Positions 36,301 through 45,003 of a stretch of 64,000 nt of DNA are shown here, piece by piece (the first letter of the stretch is position 1; the number at the start of each line of letters is the position of its first letter). The position numbers were made by a program, and so were the translations under genes. Source of the DNA: Euptelea pleiosperma (Eukaryota > Streptophyta > Magnoliopsida > Ranunculales > Eupteleaceae). Under the pieces are notes generated by a model that did not search any database, was not told the origin of the DNA, and saw nothing but the letters and a program-made list of their open reading frames with translations. Location of the stretch: positions 14,571,190 through 14,635,189 of the forward strand of contig CM068553.1 of NCBI GenBank assembly GCA_035048495.1, in the 5' to 3' direction.

Positions 36301-37451
36301 TCTACTGCCATATTAATGCCCTTCTTTCGTTATAAAACAAAATATTCTTTCTTTTTTCTCCCCTTTTAATTTTCCAACACATCTCACTTATGAAAGTGTG
36401 TTCGTGTTCTTGTTGTCAATGATTGATCAAATTAAGTAAAATTAATAAATAACTTCGTAACTAACACTTTCAGTATAGAAAACAATTATGAACAGATTAG
36501 GTTATACTAAATTTTTTATATCATGTTAGTATCGTTAAGATAAGTTCGTCAGAAATTTAATTTTGTTAAATTATCTCTTTCACATTTGACATATATACAT
36601 CTGCTCCACTTATGTTTCTCTTTGCAATTAAGGATCCATAAGCACGAGATAAGCCACAACTTGCTAAATGTTTTTAATTAGGAACAAGAAAAGAATGAGC
36701 TTCATTATTGTTGATTTTTTACTTTTCCATTTCCCTCTTGGAACAGGGTTTGACTGTTGTCAATATTTCGGCAACAACATTCCCACAAACACTGGATTGG
36801 CTGCACAACTATCTTCTTCAGGTATAATTGGCTTCTAATCAATATTCTGAAACACCAAACCAGATGGCCAGCCTGTCCAGCCAACTCCAACATGGATCAA
36901 ATGGACAGTTTTACCCAAACCAGCCGAGCCTAATACATTTTAATGGATTTATGCTTTCACCAGCAAGAAAGTTGAAAGGCTCGTCTTTTTTCTCGTGGGA
37001 GAGATAAACTCTTTATCATAGGAATGGGGTCTACCCAGATTAACTTCTTGTTGAATTGGAAAGACCAGACAATCTACTTTTCTATTAGAGCTTTGGTTCA
37101 ATTTTCAAAGTACTGCATCTAACACTTAGAACCGAACATAGCCAATATATTGAAAATGATTGCGTGTTACATAGAGAATCCATTCACTTTCCTTGCAATC
37201 TTTCAGAATGGCTGATTGCTTAAAAGTTTAGGTGTAGTATAACATTATGCTGTTGTTTACTATTACCAGATATCATGGAACTCCCACACAGCAGCCTAAG
37301 GGTGGCTTTTCTTTTGTTTCCATGCCTATTGGACAGATATATTTATTGTTATTATTTGAAGATCTTATGTTAGTACTTTCTGCTCCAGTGTATTGAGCGA
37401 GGTATTTCTTCTGTGTCCACTGAACCCGGGAAGCAACCGGATGCAAACTAG
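18375..37451 (+). CDS. 2-phosphoglycerate-kinase-like P-loop NTPase (LPA1-related), 15 exons, 453 aa
   Basis: Exons: 18375-18512, 18615-18698, 18800-18873, 19168-19201, 19731-19789, 20958-21072, 21193-21230, 26263-26360, 26571-26626, 27296-27584, 27772-27887, 28757-28813, 34869-34934, 36747-36821, 37389-37451. All borders are GT-AG, and the 1362-nt total is in frame to TAG. Residues about 47-98 (YVLSRFLLSRML...IALELKKLL) resemble the ATP-cone-like N-terminal part of archaeal 2-phosphoglycerate kinase. Walker A is GTACAGKST (144-152), followed by TQLAQRLNLPNVLQTDMVYE. PIIIEGIHLDPS and QDYLCSF blocks follow. Exon 10 encodes a Ser/Glu-rich, poorly conserved linker. Related proteins affect seed phytic acid; the substrate here is unproven. 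The first ATG is chosen because the upstream frame begins only with TTG. The LPA1 relationship rests on family resemblance. Confidence 0.92.
18945..19110. mobile_element. Small palindromic repeat in intron 3 of the P-loop gene
   Basis: CAAGGTTTTAAATTTC at the left and AAAATTTAAAACCTTG at the right are inverted copies. Between them are GAAATT/AATTTC words, giving an overall palindrome of about 165 bp. Its right end coincides with the left edge of the duplicated fragment at 4459. Confidence 0.65.
19635..19705. repeat. 36-bp tandem duplication in intron 4
   Basis: GCACTTTCTAGATTTTAGAT plus TCGATTACGCACAAAG occurs twice back to back (19635-19670, 19671-19705). The paralogous copy at 4459-5067 has the unit once, so this duplication arose after, or was absent at, the copying event. 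Confidence 0.95.
22301..24826 (-). mobile_element. 5'-truncated LINE in intron 7 of the P-loop gene
   Basis: A T-run at 22301-22318 is the reversed poly(A) tail, followed by GATAAGT. Minus-strand frames upstream give the LINE ORF2 order: an EEISWRQKSKIKWLREGDNN block (24490-24430), RT text with IYTDDTVIF (about 23950-23925) and STYLGLPLG (about 23745-23720), a GGFGFTHFRDMN block (about 23440-23400), then the zinc-finger-like zf-RVT region (SFSVGSMYKN...PSRVKFFVWTAIFNRILT, 23000-22770) and a WEIWKERNRSIFEG tail (about 22580-22530). The endonuclease is missing and the frame is broken. Text jumps from GLELV to KIDMEKAYS near 24260, implying loss of part of the RT. No target duplication was found. 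Confidence 0.9.
25501..25852. mobile_element. Tourist-like MITE (352 bp) with TTA target duplication
   Basis: Ends AGTGGCGTTTGGTAAA and (inverted) GGTGGCGTTTGGTAAA are flanked by TTA at 25498-25500 and 25853-25855. The interior is a loose palindrome with ACTTAAT/ATTAAGT and CACTTATCACC words and has no ORF. TIR sequence, 3-bp TTA duplication and size fit a PIF/Harbinger MITE. It lies in intron 7 of the P-loop gene. Confidence 0.88.
27665..27719. repeat. 28-bp tandem duplication in intron 10
   Basis: GATGTAACAAATGAGTGAGG plus a short TTTTT spacer occurs twice in direct succession just after exon 10. No coding role is implied. Confidence 0.85.
28349..28683. repeat. 167-bp tandem duplication in intron 11
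   Basis: Two adjacent copies start TCTTTGTACTT (28349 and 28516) and end GTGTGATCTGAATTTG. They share CTGTAGTCTTGAGAATTTTC and GATCATCATATGCTTTC. A handful of differences separates them, so the duplication is not very recent. It lies in intron 11 of the P-loop gene. Confidence 0.9.
29670..29782. repeat. Palindromic GGGTGTAAA/GGGCC repeat
   Basis: The left edge ATGGGCGTAAATTGGGCCTG and the right edge CAGGCCCAAAGGTCGGCAAG...TTTACACCCCTA are inverted relatives. This looks like a small non-autonomous repeat of the widespread plant class ending in TAGGGGTGTAAA. Confidence 0.45.
30410..30720. repeat. Retroposon-like text with GGGGTCGGC motif
   Basis: GGGGTCGGCCGTGCAAATCTTGTTCCTCCATTC-type text at the left edge resembles segments at 56835-56880 and 57325-57360. 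The shared core (GGGGTCRGC..A..AATC.T...CTCCATTC) marks a dispersed retroposon family, here followed by about 250 bp of T-rich sequence with no ORF. Confidence 0.45.
31131..31400 (-). mobile_element. Possible LTR retrotransposon remnant
   Basis: The minus strand at 31143-31131 reads TGGTATCATAGCC, a near match to the initiator-tRNA primer-binding site. It lies directly next to a TG that could begin an LTR at about 31147. I could not find a matching second LTR, so the call is tentative. Confidence 0.3.
32654..33040. mobile_element. Intact MULE-type MITE, 387 bp, with 9-bp target duplication
   Basis: The element is a long palindrome. The left arm starts GGGTCGGGCTCCGTTGACAG and the right arm ends with its inverse (CTGTCAACGGTGCCCGACCC). 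Inverted similarity extends about 170 bp inward, including CACGTGGCACACTGTTACAG and CCGTACGGATGTTTGTCC. It is flanked on both sides by TATTAAAAA (32645-32653, 33041-33049). Long TIRs with an exact 9-bp duplication point to mobilisation by a Mutator-like transposase. It is the best-preserved member of a family with at least five other copies in the window. Confidence 0.93.
33279..33660 (-). mobile_element. LINE 3' tail
   Basis: A T-run near 33280 followed by GATAAGTATAGACTTTATTA is the reversed tail. The minus strand upstream encodes LLPMAIFWGIWKERNQRAFE and a following LLFLWSKPYIECKG segment, matching the end of ORF2 in plant LINEs and similar in structure to the copies at 22301 and 61743. 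Only about 380 bp remain. Confidence 0.85.
35014..35104. repeat. Inverted repeat in intron 13
   Basis: GGCACTCGCCCCTCCTTGTT (35014-35033) pairs with AACAAGGAGGGCGAGTGCC (35086-35104) apart from one base. The loop is about 50 bases. Surrounding text suggests the core of a small palindromic transposon. Confidence 0.8.
35247..35277. repeat. Perfect 14-bp hairpin
   Basis: GATATTTCATGACT, loop GCC, AGTCATGAAATATC: a perfect 14-bp inverted repeat with a 3-base loop, in intron 13 of the P-loop gene. There is no terminator-like U tract and no further context. Confidence 0.85.
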
Positions 37452-37961
37452 GTGAAGAGCAGATTGTAGCTTGAGCATCCACAGGTATGATCCACATCAT
37501 AAATACCTTGTACATTTTAACATTTATCTGAAGCTTACCGAATTAATCCCAGAAAAACAAACATTTTCTTTGTCTGGGTTTCGTTTAATTAAAATAGTGT
37601 TAGAACGCCTGAGAAAGTCATATTAATCATCACAGAGCTTACAATCTACCTGGAAATTGGCTTCTTCTGCACATTCTTGAAAACACAAAAGAAAATACAA
37701 AACCACAGAAGATAAAATGGAAATATATATATAAAGCAATAAATGATCGAGATTTTCATGAATACAACATTTTTTGAACTGATATATCTTCCTTTTTTTT
37801 GTGTGTGTGTGTAAACAACTGATATATCTTCCTTAAGAATATTAGATTAGAGATATTAACATGATAAATATTTAAAATGTATTACAAGCTTTGTGTTCCT
37901 TTTGGACACCCTTTTAAGACATAATCTCATAAGTAAATAAGTGCAGTGGTGCAGGAAGGAT

Positions 37962-40900
37962 TCACATGGAGGCAAGCTGCTGGATATTGAGGGGATAAAT
38001 GTCAGAAGGTGGGCCCGCAAATGATCTTTGTGCGACAACCCTATTGACAGCCTCTGTCGGATGAAGGCTGTCCCAGAATATGTAAGAGTCCCTGTTATCG
38101 CAAGGCATCGTCCCTGCAATGCAATTCCCCCTAACCTGTCCATTCTCGGTTCCGCAACACCCTTGCCCTGTAACTGAGAAACCTGCAGTTTCCGGAAACC
38201 ATCAGCTGTGCCATACAACAGATCACTCAAGCAAGCTTGAAGAAACAAGCAGACCCTTGGCGACTTAAATTCCAGTTTAAACATATTGGTCTCACGCAAA
38301 GAATCGACCAAATTGATTATATAAAAATGTACTATTTATGAGTAATGTCGTATGGTGCACATGGATGTTGATCAGATTAGTTCTTGGATAAATCATATTT
38401 GCATGAGGGATGATCTAAGGTCTCTATCTTCTAGACTGTAATTACACTGCATTGACAGTCATACAAATTGCATACATACAGGGTATCGGATCCACCGCTG
38501 GTGGGTCCTACATAGGTCTCTTACCCCCATCAAATTCAACCTGATTTTAGTTGATTTTAATCACAAGAGCTTGCCTAGGTGAACTCAATTGTAGTGGTGA
38601 ATCTCATTCTTCGGGTTCTACAGCTTGTAGACTGTAATTGCAGTTTGTAAGATAAAAATGGAAAACCATTAATGAAATATAACAACTATGTTTTATAAAA
38701 AGGATAGGGTCAGGATCGGGGGACCAACATTTTTACAACAAAAACTTGGTGCGCCCAATATATAAATTAGAAGTTTTGGAATTGGATGACTTCATGGGAG
38801 GATGGTCTCTATGTTGAGGAGATCATCCTCACAAAATTTCAAATCATTCTGATATTTGTAGACCCGTTTACAAGTTGAAGAGTTTACAAGTTGAAGAATT
38901 ATAGACCGTCCATTTTTATCGTTAACTTGAAAACCACATTTGATGGGGTTAGAAATTTTAGAATGTTTTGACGTTTTTTTTTTGTAGGGGTGATCTATAT
39001 GGTGAGGAGATCATCCTACCAAAAATCAGCTATTGATTCATCTTCCAAGGGGGTACGCCAAAATTGTTGTATGAAAATGTTGTCCCCTGGTCCAGTTAGT
39101 AAGGAAAAAAAGTTACAGTAGCATGTGTGAGATACTAGATTAAAGTAGTTTACCGTAATGACTGGGATCGATGAAAATGTCGGTGATGATACCATATACG
39201 TCGGCATATGCAAGGTTTGCTCCGGGCAAGTGCAAATTGAGGTCAATGATGAGCGATCGAAGAGCCGAATTGAAGAGAACAACCATCTGATTCACCCTAT
39301 CAGCACAGTTTTGCCCAACTAGCTGACTCGGTGTGCAACCAATGGGTCCTAGCGAATAAACCACAAATTTCCTTGCACCCATGTTGTATATTGTCTTTAC
39401 AATAGGAGACAATTAAAGGGTAAGTTATCAGGATTTAATGAAAAATCTAGCATACACTAATAGGAGATGCAAGTAATGGATCAGACCCGACCCGACCCGA
39501 CCCTTATTATTGGATAGCCGAGTCCGTTGTATATAGAAATGGATGTACAGCTTGATTTCCCCACCCAAGGTTTAAAAGGTGTCGTTACGTCGTAACAGTG
39601 GGCGGTGGCAGACTAAATCACAGGTCCTACCCACTATAGTCGGGGGTATCAGCTAAGAGATCGCTCTGTAGTCTTCTCTAAGGAGTTTTACTACTGCCCG
39701 AGGGTCTGTGTTTGATTCTCCTTTTGCACGACTGCCCACGGAGCCACGGTTTCTCTGATCCATCCATTGTGGTATTCGTCACCCGGGACTTGGTCTAGAT
39801 CCACATCCACGGACTAGACAATAGACTTTCCAAGCGAGAACCAGTTATATCTGCCTGCTCTCATGGGCGTGCTCTTGCCGTTGACTATATCATTTAGAGG
39901 TATTTGTGTTAATTTTACTTTCTCTCTCCTACCGAGAGCAATGAGATCCTTTATGAAACTACAAGTACCATTACATCGTTCCTTTGCAAGAGAAAGATGG
40001 TCTTTTACTATGGAATCTTTGAAACTGGCACCACGTCACTCTCAAGTCTCAACCATTGTTCGAAATCTTGGGATCAGAGGCTTGATTGGTGGGCTCTGAA
40101 CCCGATCCAAAACGGGATGGGGCATCTCGCCCGGGACAAAGTGAGACTTCTTTGGAAAACAGTACTGATCTTGGGGGCGAGACAATCCATTTTGGATAGG
40201 ATCGGTGGGCCCGATCCAGAACAGGATCAGCTGAGACTTTGAAACATGGACTAAACATGACCCAAGTGGGCATACTGCTGGGCAAGCAAATGCCTTGGAA
40301 TTCAGCCAATGCATGGCACGCAAGAACATCAGAGGCCAATAAACTAAGTGAGCAGAAGTAGTAGTGAAGTACAACATTGAATAGCACGCAAGAACATCAG
40401 AGGCCAATAAACTAAGTGAGCAGAAGTAGTAGTGAAGTACAACGTTGAATAGGTCCTTTGAGGAGTAATTAAATGATTTTCAGGCGGTAGTGCATGTAAA
40501 AAAACAGTAGGTAATAACGCCTATCAGAACCATAAATGGGCTTTTCTCACTTTGAAATATAAATGAGACTCGGGTGTGTTGGTCGCCGGTTATGGACGGC
40601 CAACCTGTTGGAGTTTCGTTGTTGGCCGACCACAGCTGTTTGATTTGGGGTTAGGGTTTCGTAGTTCTCAGTATACATCAATAAATATTCCATAAATAAG
40701 TACACTGTTTGGACTTTGGAATATAAATGAGACTCGGGTGTGTTGGTCAATGGTGATGGACGGCCAACCTGTTGAAGTTTCGTAGTTGACCGACCACAGC
40801 TGTTTGATTTGGGGTTAGGGTTTTGACCTAAATCCACGTGTTCTTGTGATCTATGGTCGAGAACTGAAATGTCTTGGAACTTATGCTAATAGACCGTAAT

Positions 40901-42242
40901 TACTATCTATATTCCCGACAAGTACTAAAATGTAAACCTGAAAAAAAATAGTGAAACATGCTAATGTACACCAAAGTGTTCACATATGAAAGAATGACTA
41001 ATATGTCCCTGTTATTTTCAGTATGAAAGAGAGAGAGAGGGAGAGGGAGAAAGAAAGAAATATACCACAAGTTGTTGTGCAATTTGTTGAACAAGAAGAT
41101 TGCTGAAGGCGAGAGGGGTATATTGGGAACTCGTGGGATATATATCTGGTCTTAAGTAATTGCTCAAGTAGTCATGGCTCCCTATGGAGACGATGATGAG
41201 AACTTTGGAGAGATACGCGTATAATACCGTCGTATTCTGACCCAATAACATATAAATCCCCGATACCGTCTGTCGGAAGTTTTCAATCTGCTTATTAAAC
41301 GGAATCGGACCCATCTGAAATATGCATGGGTTTTCAAATTATTATCCAAAAATTAACATTATTAATTAGTATATAGAAATATGGTGCAATTAATTAATTA
41401 TAGGAAAATTACGTACATATTGCTTGCCGGTTTCGTCGAGGATTCCTGCGGTGGCCGATGCGTAGTTGACGCCTCGGAACATCTGTTGACCGCTTGTTGA
41501 TGGGTCTGAGAATGGTGGAGCGTAAGGCAGTCCCAGTAGTTCAGCTATTTTATCCATGGCCACAAATAATAATTATTATTAGTAGCAGGCTAGCAGGCAG
41601 TTGTAGTGGCAGAGTGAATGTTAATTGTGCTAGTGGGTGCACTTAAAGAATCTATAACCATCCATGCGCACGTTAGAATTTGTCATAAAATGTATGAGGA
41701 AATCTGAGGTGTTGGGCACAAATACTTGTGCTACGAGATGAGCCGATCCGGATCAGGATCGGAGCCCACCGATTCAGCCTCCAATCCCAAGATTTCCAAC
41801 CATGGTTGGATTTGAGCACATGGGTATGAAAAGCAGTTCAATTCACCTCACATGTTTTTGGTCTATAGGTACACCAAGTATTGGGCCTAACATTCATGGG
41901 TCATTGGGCCCCAAGAGTGTGCCTCCTGGCAAGATTTCATGTGACAAACCACCGGGGTGTGTGTGTGTGTGTGTCAGTGTGGGTGTGGTGTGTGGGTGGG
42001 TGTAAAGAGAGAGAGAGAGAGAGACCGAGGAGGTCGACGGCGAGCTTGCCGTTAGAGAAACGGCCAGTCGGGCCTTGAGGGAAGTCGATGCCATAAGGAG
42101 GGTAGTTGGATTTGGCGAGTGTAGGAATGTAGTTGTTGTTGCCTGAGTCAGAGAGCGAGTCGCCGAATATAAAAACGGCGGGTGCTCCTGCCAAGTCACC
42201 GGGTTTGAGGAGGAGTAAGAAGGCCAGAAGGAAGAGAGCCAT
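37962..42242 (-). CDS. GDSL esterase/lipase, 5 exons, 351 aa
   Basis: Exons: 42242-42026, 41544-41417, 41314-41066, 39394-39154, 38182-37962. The 1056 nt are in frame to TGA. Family enzymes are secreted SGNH serine hydrolases acting on ester lipids, including cuticle precursors. Residues 1-19 form a hydrophobic signal peptide (MALFLLAFLLLL). Block I is FIFGDSLSDSGNN with nucleophile Ser29. Block V is DSLHPTE with Asp316 and His319. RKFVVYSLGPIGCTPSQL and CCGT segments are typical. Length matches the usual 350-380 residues. Block III reads SIGSHDYLSNYL, so the customary oxyanion Asn (GxND) is His162. The donor of intron 1 (GTCTCTCT) lies in a CT repeat. A TATA box precedes the gene. The aldo-keto reductase gene lies upstream on the same strand. 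Confidence 0.95.
39640..39760 (+). repeat. Possible tRNA-derived SINE remnant
   Basis: ATCAGCTAAGAGATCGC resembles a polymerase III A box. About 55 bases later, GGTCTGTGTTTGATTCTCC resembles a B box (GGTTCGANTCC). The spacing is right for a tRNA-like head. No tail or target duplication was found. It lies inside intron 3 of the GDSL gene, opposite strand. Confidence 0.4.
40051..40250 (+). repeat. GATCGG-rich palindromic repeat, copy 1
   Basis: This runs from TTCGAAATCTTGGGATC to GAGACTTTGAAACATGG, with GATCGGTGGGC, GATCCAGAACAGGATC and CATCTCGCCC inside. The reverse complement of 43826-44003 aligns along its length, and a fragment lies at 41737-41805. The ends are inverted relatives (TTYGAAATCTYGG). 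No ORF worth calling. Confidence 0.75.
40316..40451. repeat. 68-bp tandem duplication
   Basis: GCACGCAAGAACATCAGAGG ... GTGAAGTACAACATTGAATA occurs at 40316 and again at 40384 with almost no change, suggesting a recent duplication inside intron 3 of the GDSL gene. Confidence 0.95.
40551..40828. repeat. Direct repeat, period about 164 bp
   Basis: Two copies share AATATAAATGAGACTCGGGT, GTGTTGGTC, GACGGCCAACCTGTTG and the CACAGCTGTTTGATTTGGGG stretch. They begin near 40551 and 40715. Each unit has internal inverted words (GTTGGTC / GACCGAC-type). Confidence 0.85.
41737..41805 (-). repeat. GATCGG-rich palindromic repeat, fragment
   Basis: Reading GATCCGGATCAGGATCGGAG, CCCACCGATTC and AAGATTTCCAACCATGG, this matches one end of the 43826-44003 copy. 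It lies in intron 1 of the GDSL gene's 5' side region, between exon 2 and exon 1. Confidence 0.7.
41956..42025. repeat. (GT)n and (GA)n microsatellites at the GDSL intron 1 donor
   Basis: A GT run near 41956-41996 and a GA run at about 42005-42024 abut exon 1 of the GDSL gene. On the coding strand the intron starts GT and immediately enters CTCTCT repeats, so the splice donor is the first dinucleotide of the microsatellite. Confidence 0.85.
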
Positions 42243-42290
42243 TTACTTTTTTTTTTTCCTCTCTTTGCAACCTTCCTCTACTACGTCCCT

Positions 42291-42300
42291 CTTATATAGG
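42291..42300 (-). promoter_or_regulatory. TATA box of GDSL lipase gene
   Basis: The minus strand reads CCTATATAAG about 50 bases before the ATG at 42242, in the right place for a short leader of roughly 20 nt. The following CCTCTACT-type, pyrimidine-rich leader fits a plant promoter. Confidence 0.7.
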
Positions 42301-42632
42301 ATAATTGTAGTGTCCAACTATGTTGGACATACAAATCGTCCAACACCAATATAGTTGCACCACGTGTACCTTCGAAACCTCTATGTTTTCCCTTATCCTC
42401 TTTTTTATATGTTTTGTTCACGTACGCATGCACACAGCATTCAATTCACGCCCCAGACAAATTGATCACCATCTAAAATGCCTACGGTATGCTAACGTGC
42501 GCGGGGCAGTAGTGATTGTTGTAAATGACCCGATTATCTTTGAAGGTCTTGGGGTTTTACCCAACCCAAAAAGCTGGACAACATTACATCTAGGTTACCC
42601 GCCTAGTAGATCTAATGGATGGTGAGACTCTT

Positions 42633-42985
42633 CTAGTGGGTCACACCTCAGGGCGGCATTTTGGCCAGGCGGGTCGGACTGACCCATATGCACCCAGCCC
42701 GACCCGATGTGGGGGCCAGGCCGGGGTTGAGCCAACTTCCGGGCCCGGGCTTGTCAGACCGGAGCGGGCCAAATTATCCCAAGTGCAATTTAAAAATAAA
42801 AAATAAAAATAAGGGTGTGTGTTGGTGACCAAATCGAGCTGGACAGGCCGAGCCAGTTGGGATGGGCTTGTCGGGCCGGGCTAATGGGCCAGGCTCATCG
42901 GGCCGAGTCTCAAGGGGATGGGCCCGGCCCATATATCACAACAGGCTGGGCTGTCCTGACCCCAGCCGCGCTGCGGGCCAAAATG
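42633..42985. repeat. GC-rich GGGCC/GGCCCG palindromic repeat, copy 1
   Basis: Base composition jumps to very GC-rich text dominated by CGGGCC, GGCCCG and GGGCCAGG words, arranged in inverted fashion around an A-rich centre near 42790. A related block lies at 45800-46065. ORFs here (Gly/Pro/Arg-rich) are a composition artefact. Confidence 0.7.
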
Positions 42986-43418
42986 CCAGACTGAGTCACA
43001 CCCAACATGCATGCGTTGTAATTGTGCTAATTAATAAGAGGAATTCCTGAGAAGAGAGAGAGAGTACTGTGGCTACCACCTTACTATCATCAGAATGATC
43101 TAAATAAAAGAGGTGATGATCACCACTGATCATTATCAGATGCTGACCAAGTAATGGGCCCAGAGATTAATTGGTTTGGGTATCAAATAGAAGTCCATAA
43201 TAATGTGGGGGTATAAAGCAACAATTAAGACACACCAAACACCCTACTTCTGAGTCACTGGAGTGAGTCTCAGGATCATTAAATAGGTTTTCAGTACTTC
43301 TCATGCACCCCTTTTTATTCAATTATGAACAGTACTTGATGATAGATACAATACAAACTCACAAAAAAAGAAAAAAAAATACATCAGAAAGAATTGAAGG
43401 GCTGAGATTGAAACTTGA

Positions 43419-44962
43419 TCATATCTCATCATCCCATAGATCTTGAATTGTCTTGTATGGACTAGTTGTTGCATTAACAAGAAATTCTCCTCTCATGATC
43501 TTCCTCTCCTCCAATCTCTCAATCTCAATCAAATCCTCATTGTCCAATCTCAGCTCTACAGCTGCCATGTTCTCCTTCATCCTCTCTTCATTGAAGCTCT
43601 TTGTTATCACACTTGCTCCCTTTGATAATCCCCAACTTAGGGCAACCTTTTTTTATTCAACAAACCAATATGTTAGCTCAAGTTTTTCAAGGTTTTAAAT
43701 TTTACTGAAATTTTCGGGCCGAAATTTCGGTTTCGGGCTAGACCGATATCGAAATCCCCAAAATTTCTCCCCTCTCTGAAATTAGTTCAAATTAATTAGA
43801 GAAGAGATAATTAAGTCTGAAGCAAATATGATTCGAAGTCTCGGCCAATCCTGTTCTGGATCGGGCAAACCGGATTGGGATCGGAACCCACTGATCCGAT
43901 CCAAAGAAATTTCACTTTGTCTTGGGCGAGATGTACCGATCCCGTTCTGGATCAGGATTGGAGCCCACCGATCCGGCCTCTGATCCCAAGATTTCAAACC
44001 ATGAAAGCAAATGATATAATATAATATTTCACCATTTATAATTTTTCTGAAATTTTTAAATTTTGCTCAAAATTCGTTTTATATTTTGGTTTCGAGTCTT
44101 TCGACTTAGACCGACAAGTTTAAATCAAAAATTTAATGCTTGGGTTTTTTTTTTAAGCTAAATTTGGAAATTTTAGTTAAGTAGGCAAGTGGGTAAAACT
44201 TGTTATGACTTATGAATCCTGAAATTTCGGTCGAAATTTCGGTTTCGACTTAGGCCGACAAGTTGAAATCGAAATTTAAATCCATGGGTTTTTTAAGATA
44301 AATTTGGAAATTTGAGTTAAATGGGCAAATGGGTGGGTAAAAGTTAGTTAATGAGTGGTGAATCACCTGAGCTGGGGTTGCTTTGTGTTTTAGAGCAATT
44401 GATTTGATGACAGGGTTCTCTACCACAGCCATTGATCCCCATGGATTCCCTGGGGCCCCAAGAGGTGAATAAGCACTCACATGGATCTTCTGCTCCCCAC
44501 AAAACTCTCTAAGCTTCTTCTGCCTCCACATGGGATGCATCTCCACCTGCACTAATAAGGAACATGATGATGATGATGATGATGTAAATACATGGGTACC
44601 CACTAAATGTATGTACCTGATTCACTGCTGGAGGGACAGATGCATGTTCTAATAGCCGTTGGATCTTTTTGCAAGAGAAATTACTGACACCAATGGACTT
44701 GCAAAGCTCCAAATCCAAGCATTTCTCCATCCCTGCCCATGTTGATTCCATGTCCAACTCTTCAAAGTCATCTTCCTTAGGCACAGCATAACTTGCCCAC
44801 TCCTTGAGTTTGGCTGGCCAGTGTATAAGGTACATGTCCACATATTCCATACCCAAGATCCTATACCCAAACACAAAAATACCATATCAGGGATGGAAGA
44901 ACTGGTTCATGGTGCAACTATTTCAAAAGCTAACCCTGGTCCTGTTTTAAAGACAAAATCTG

Positions 44963-45003
<41 letters not shown>

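Noticed and set aside
37856..38311. 151-codon minus-strand ORF
   Set aside because: Overlaps GDSL exon 5 in another frame; the correct frame ends at 37962 with the DSLHP block.
42615..43050. Gly/Pro/Arg-rich ORFs in both strands
   Set aside because: Artefacts of the GC-rich palindromic repeat.
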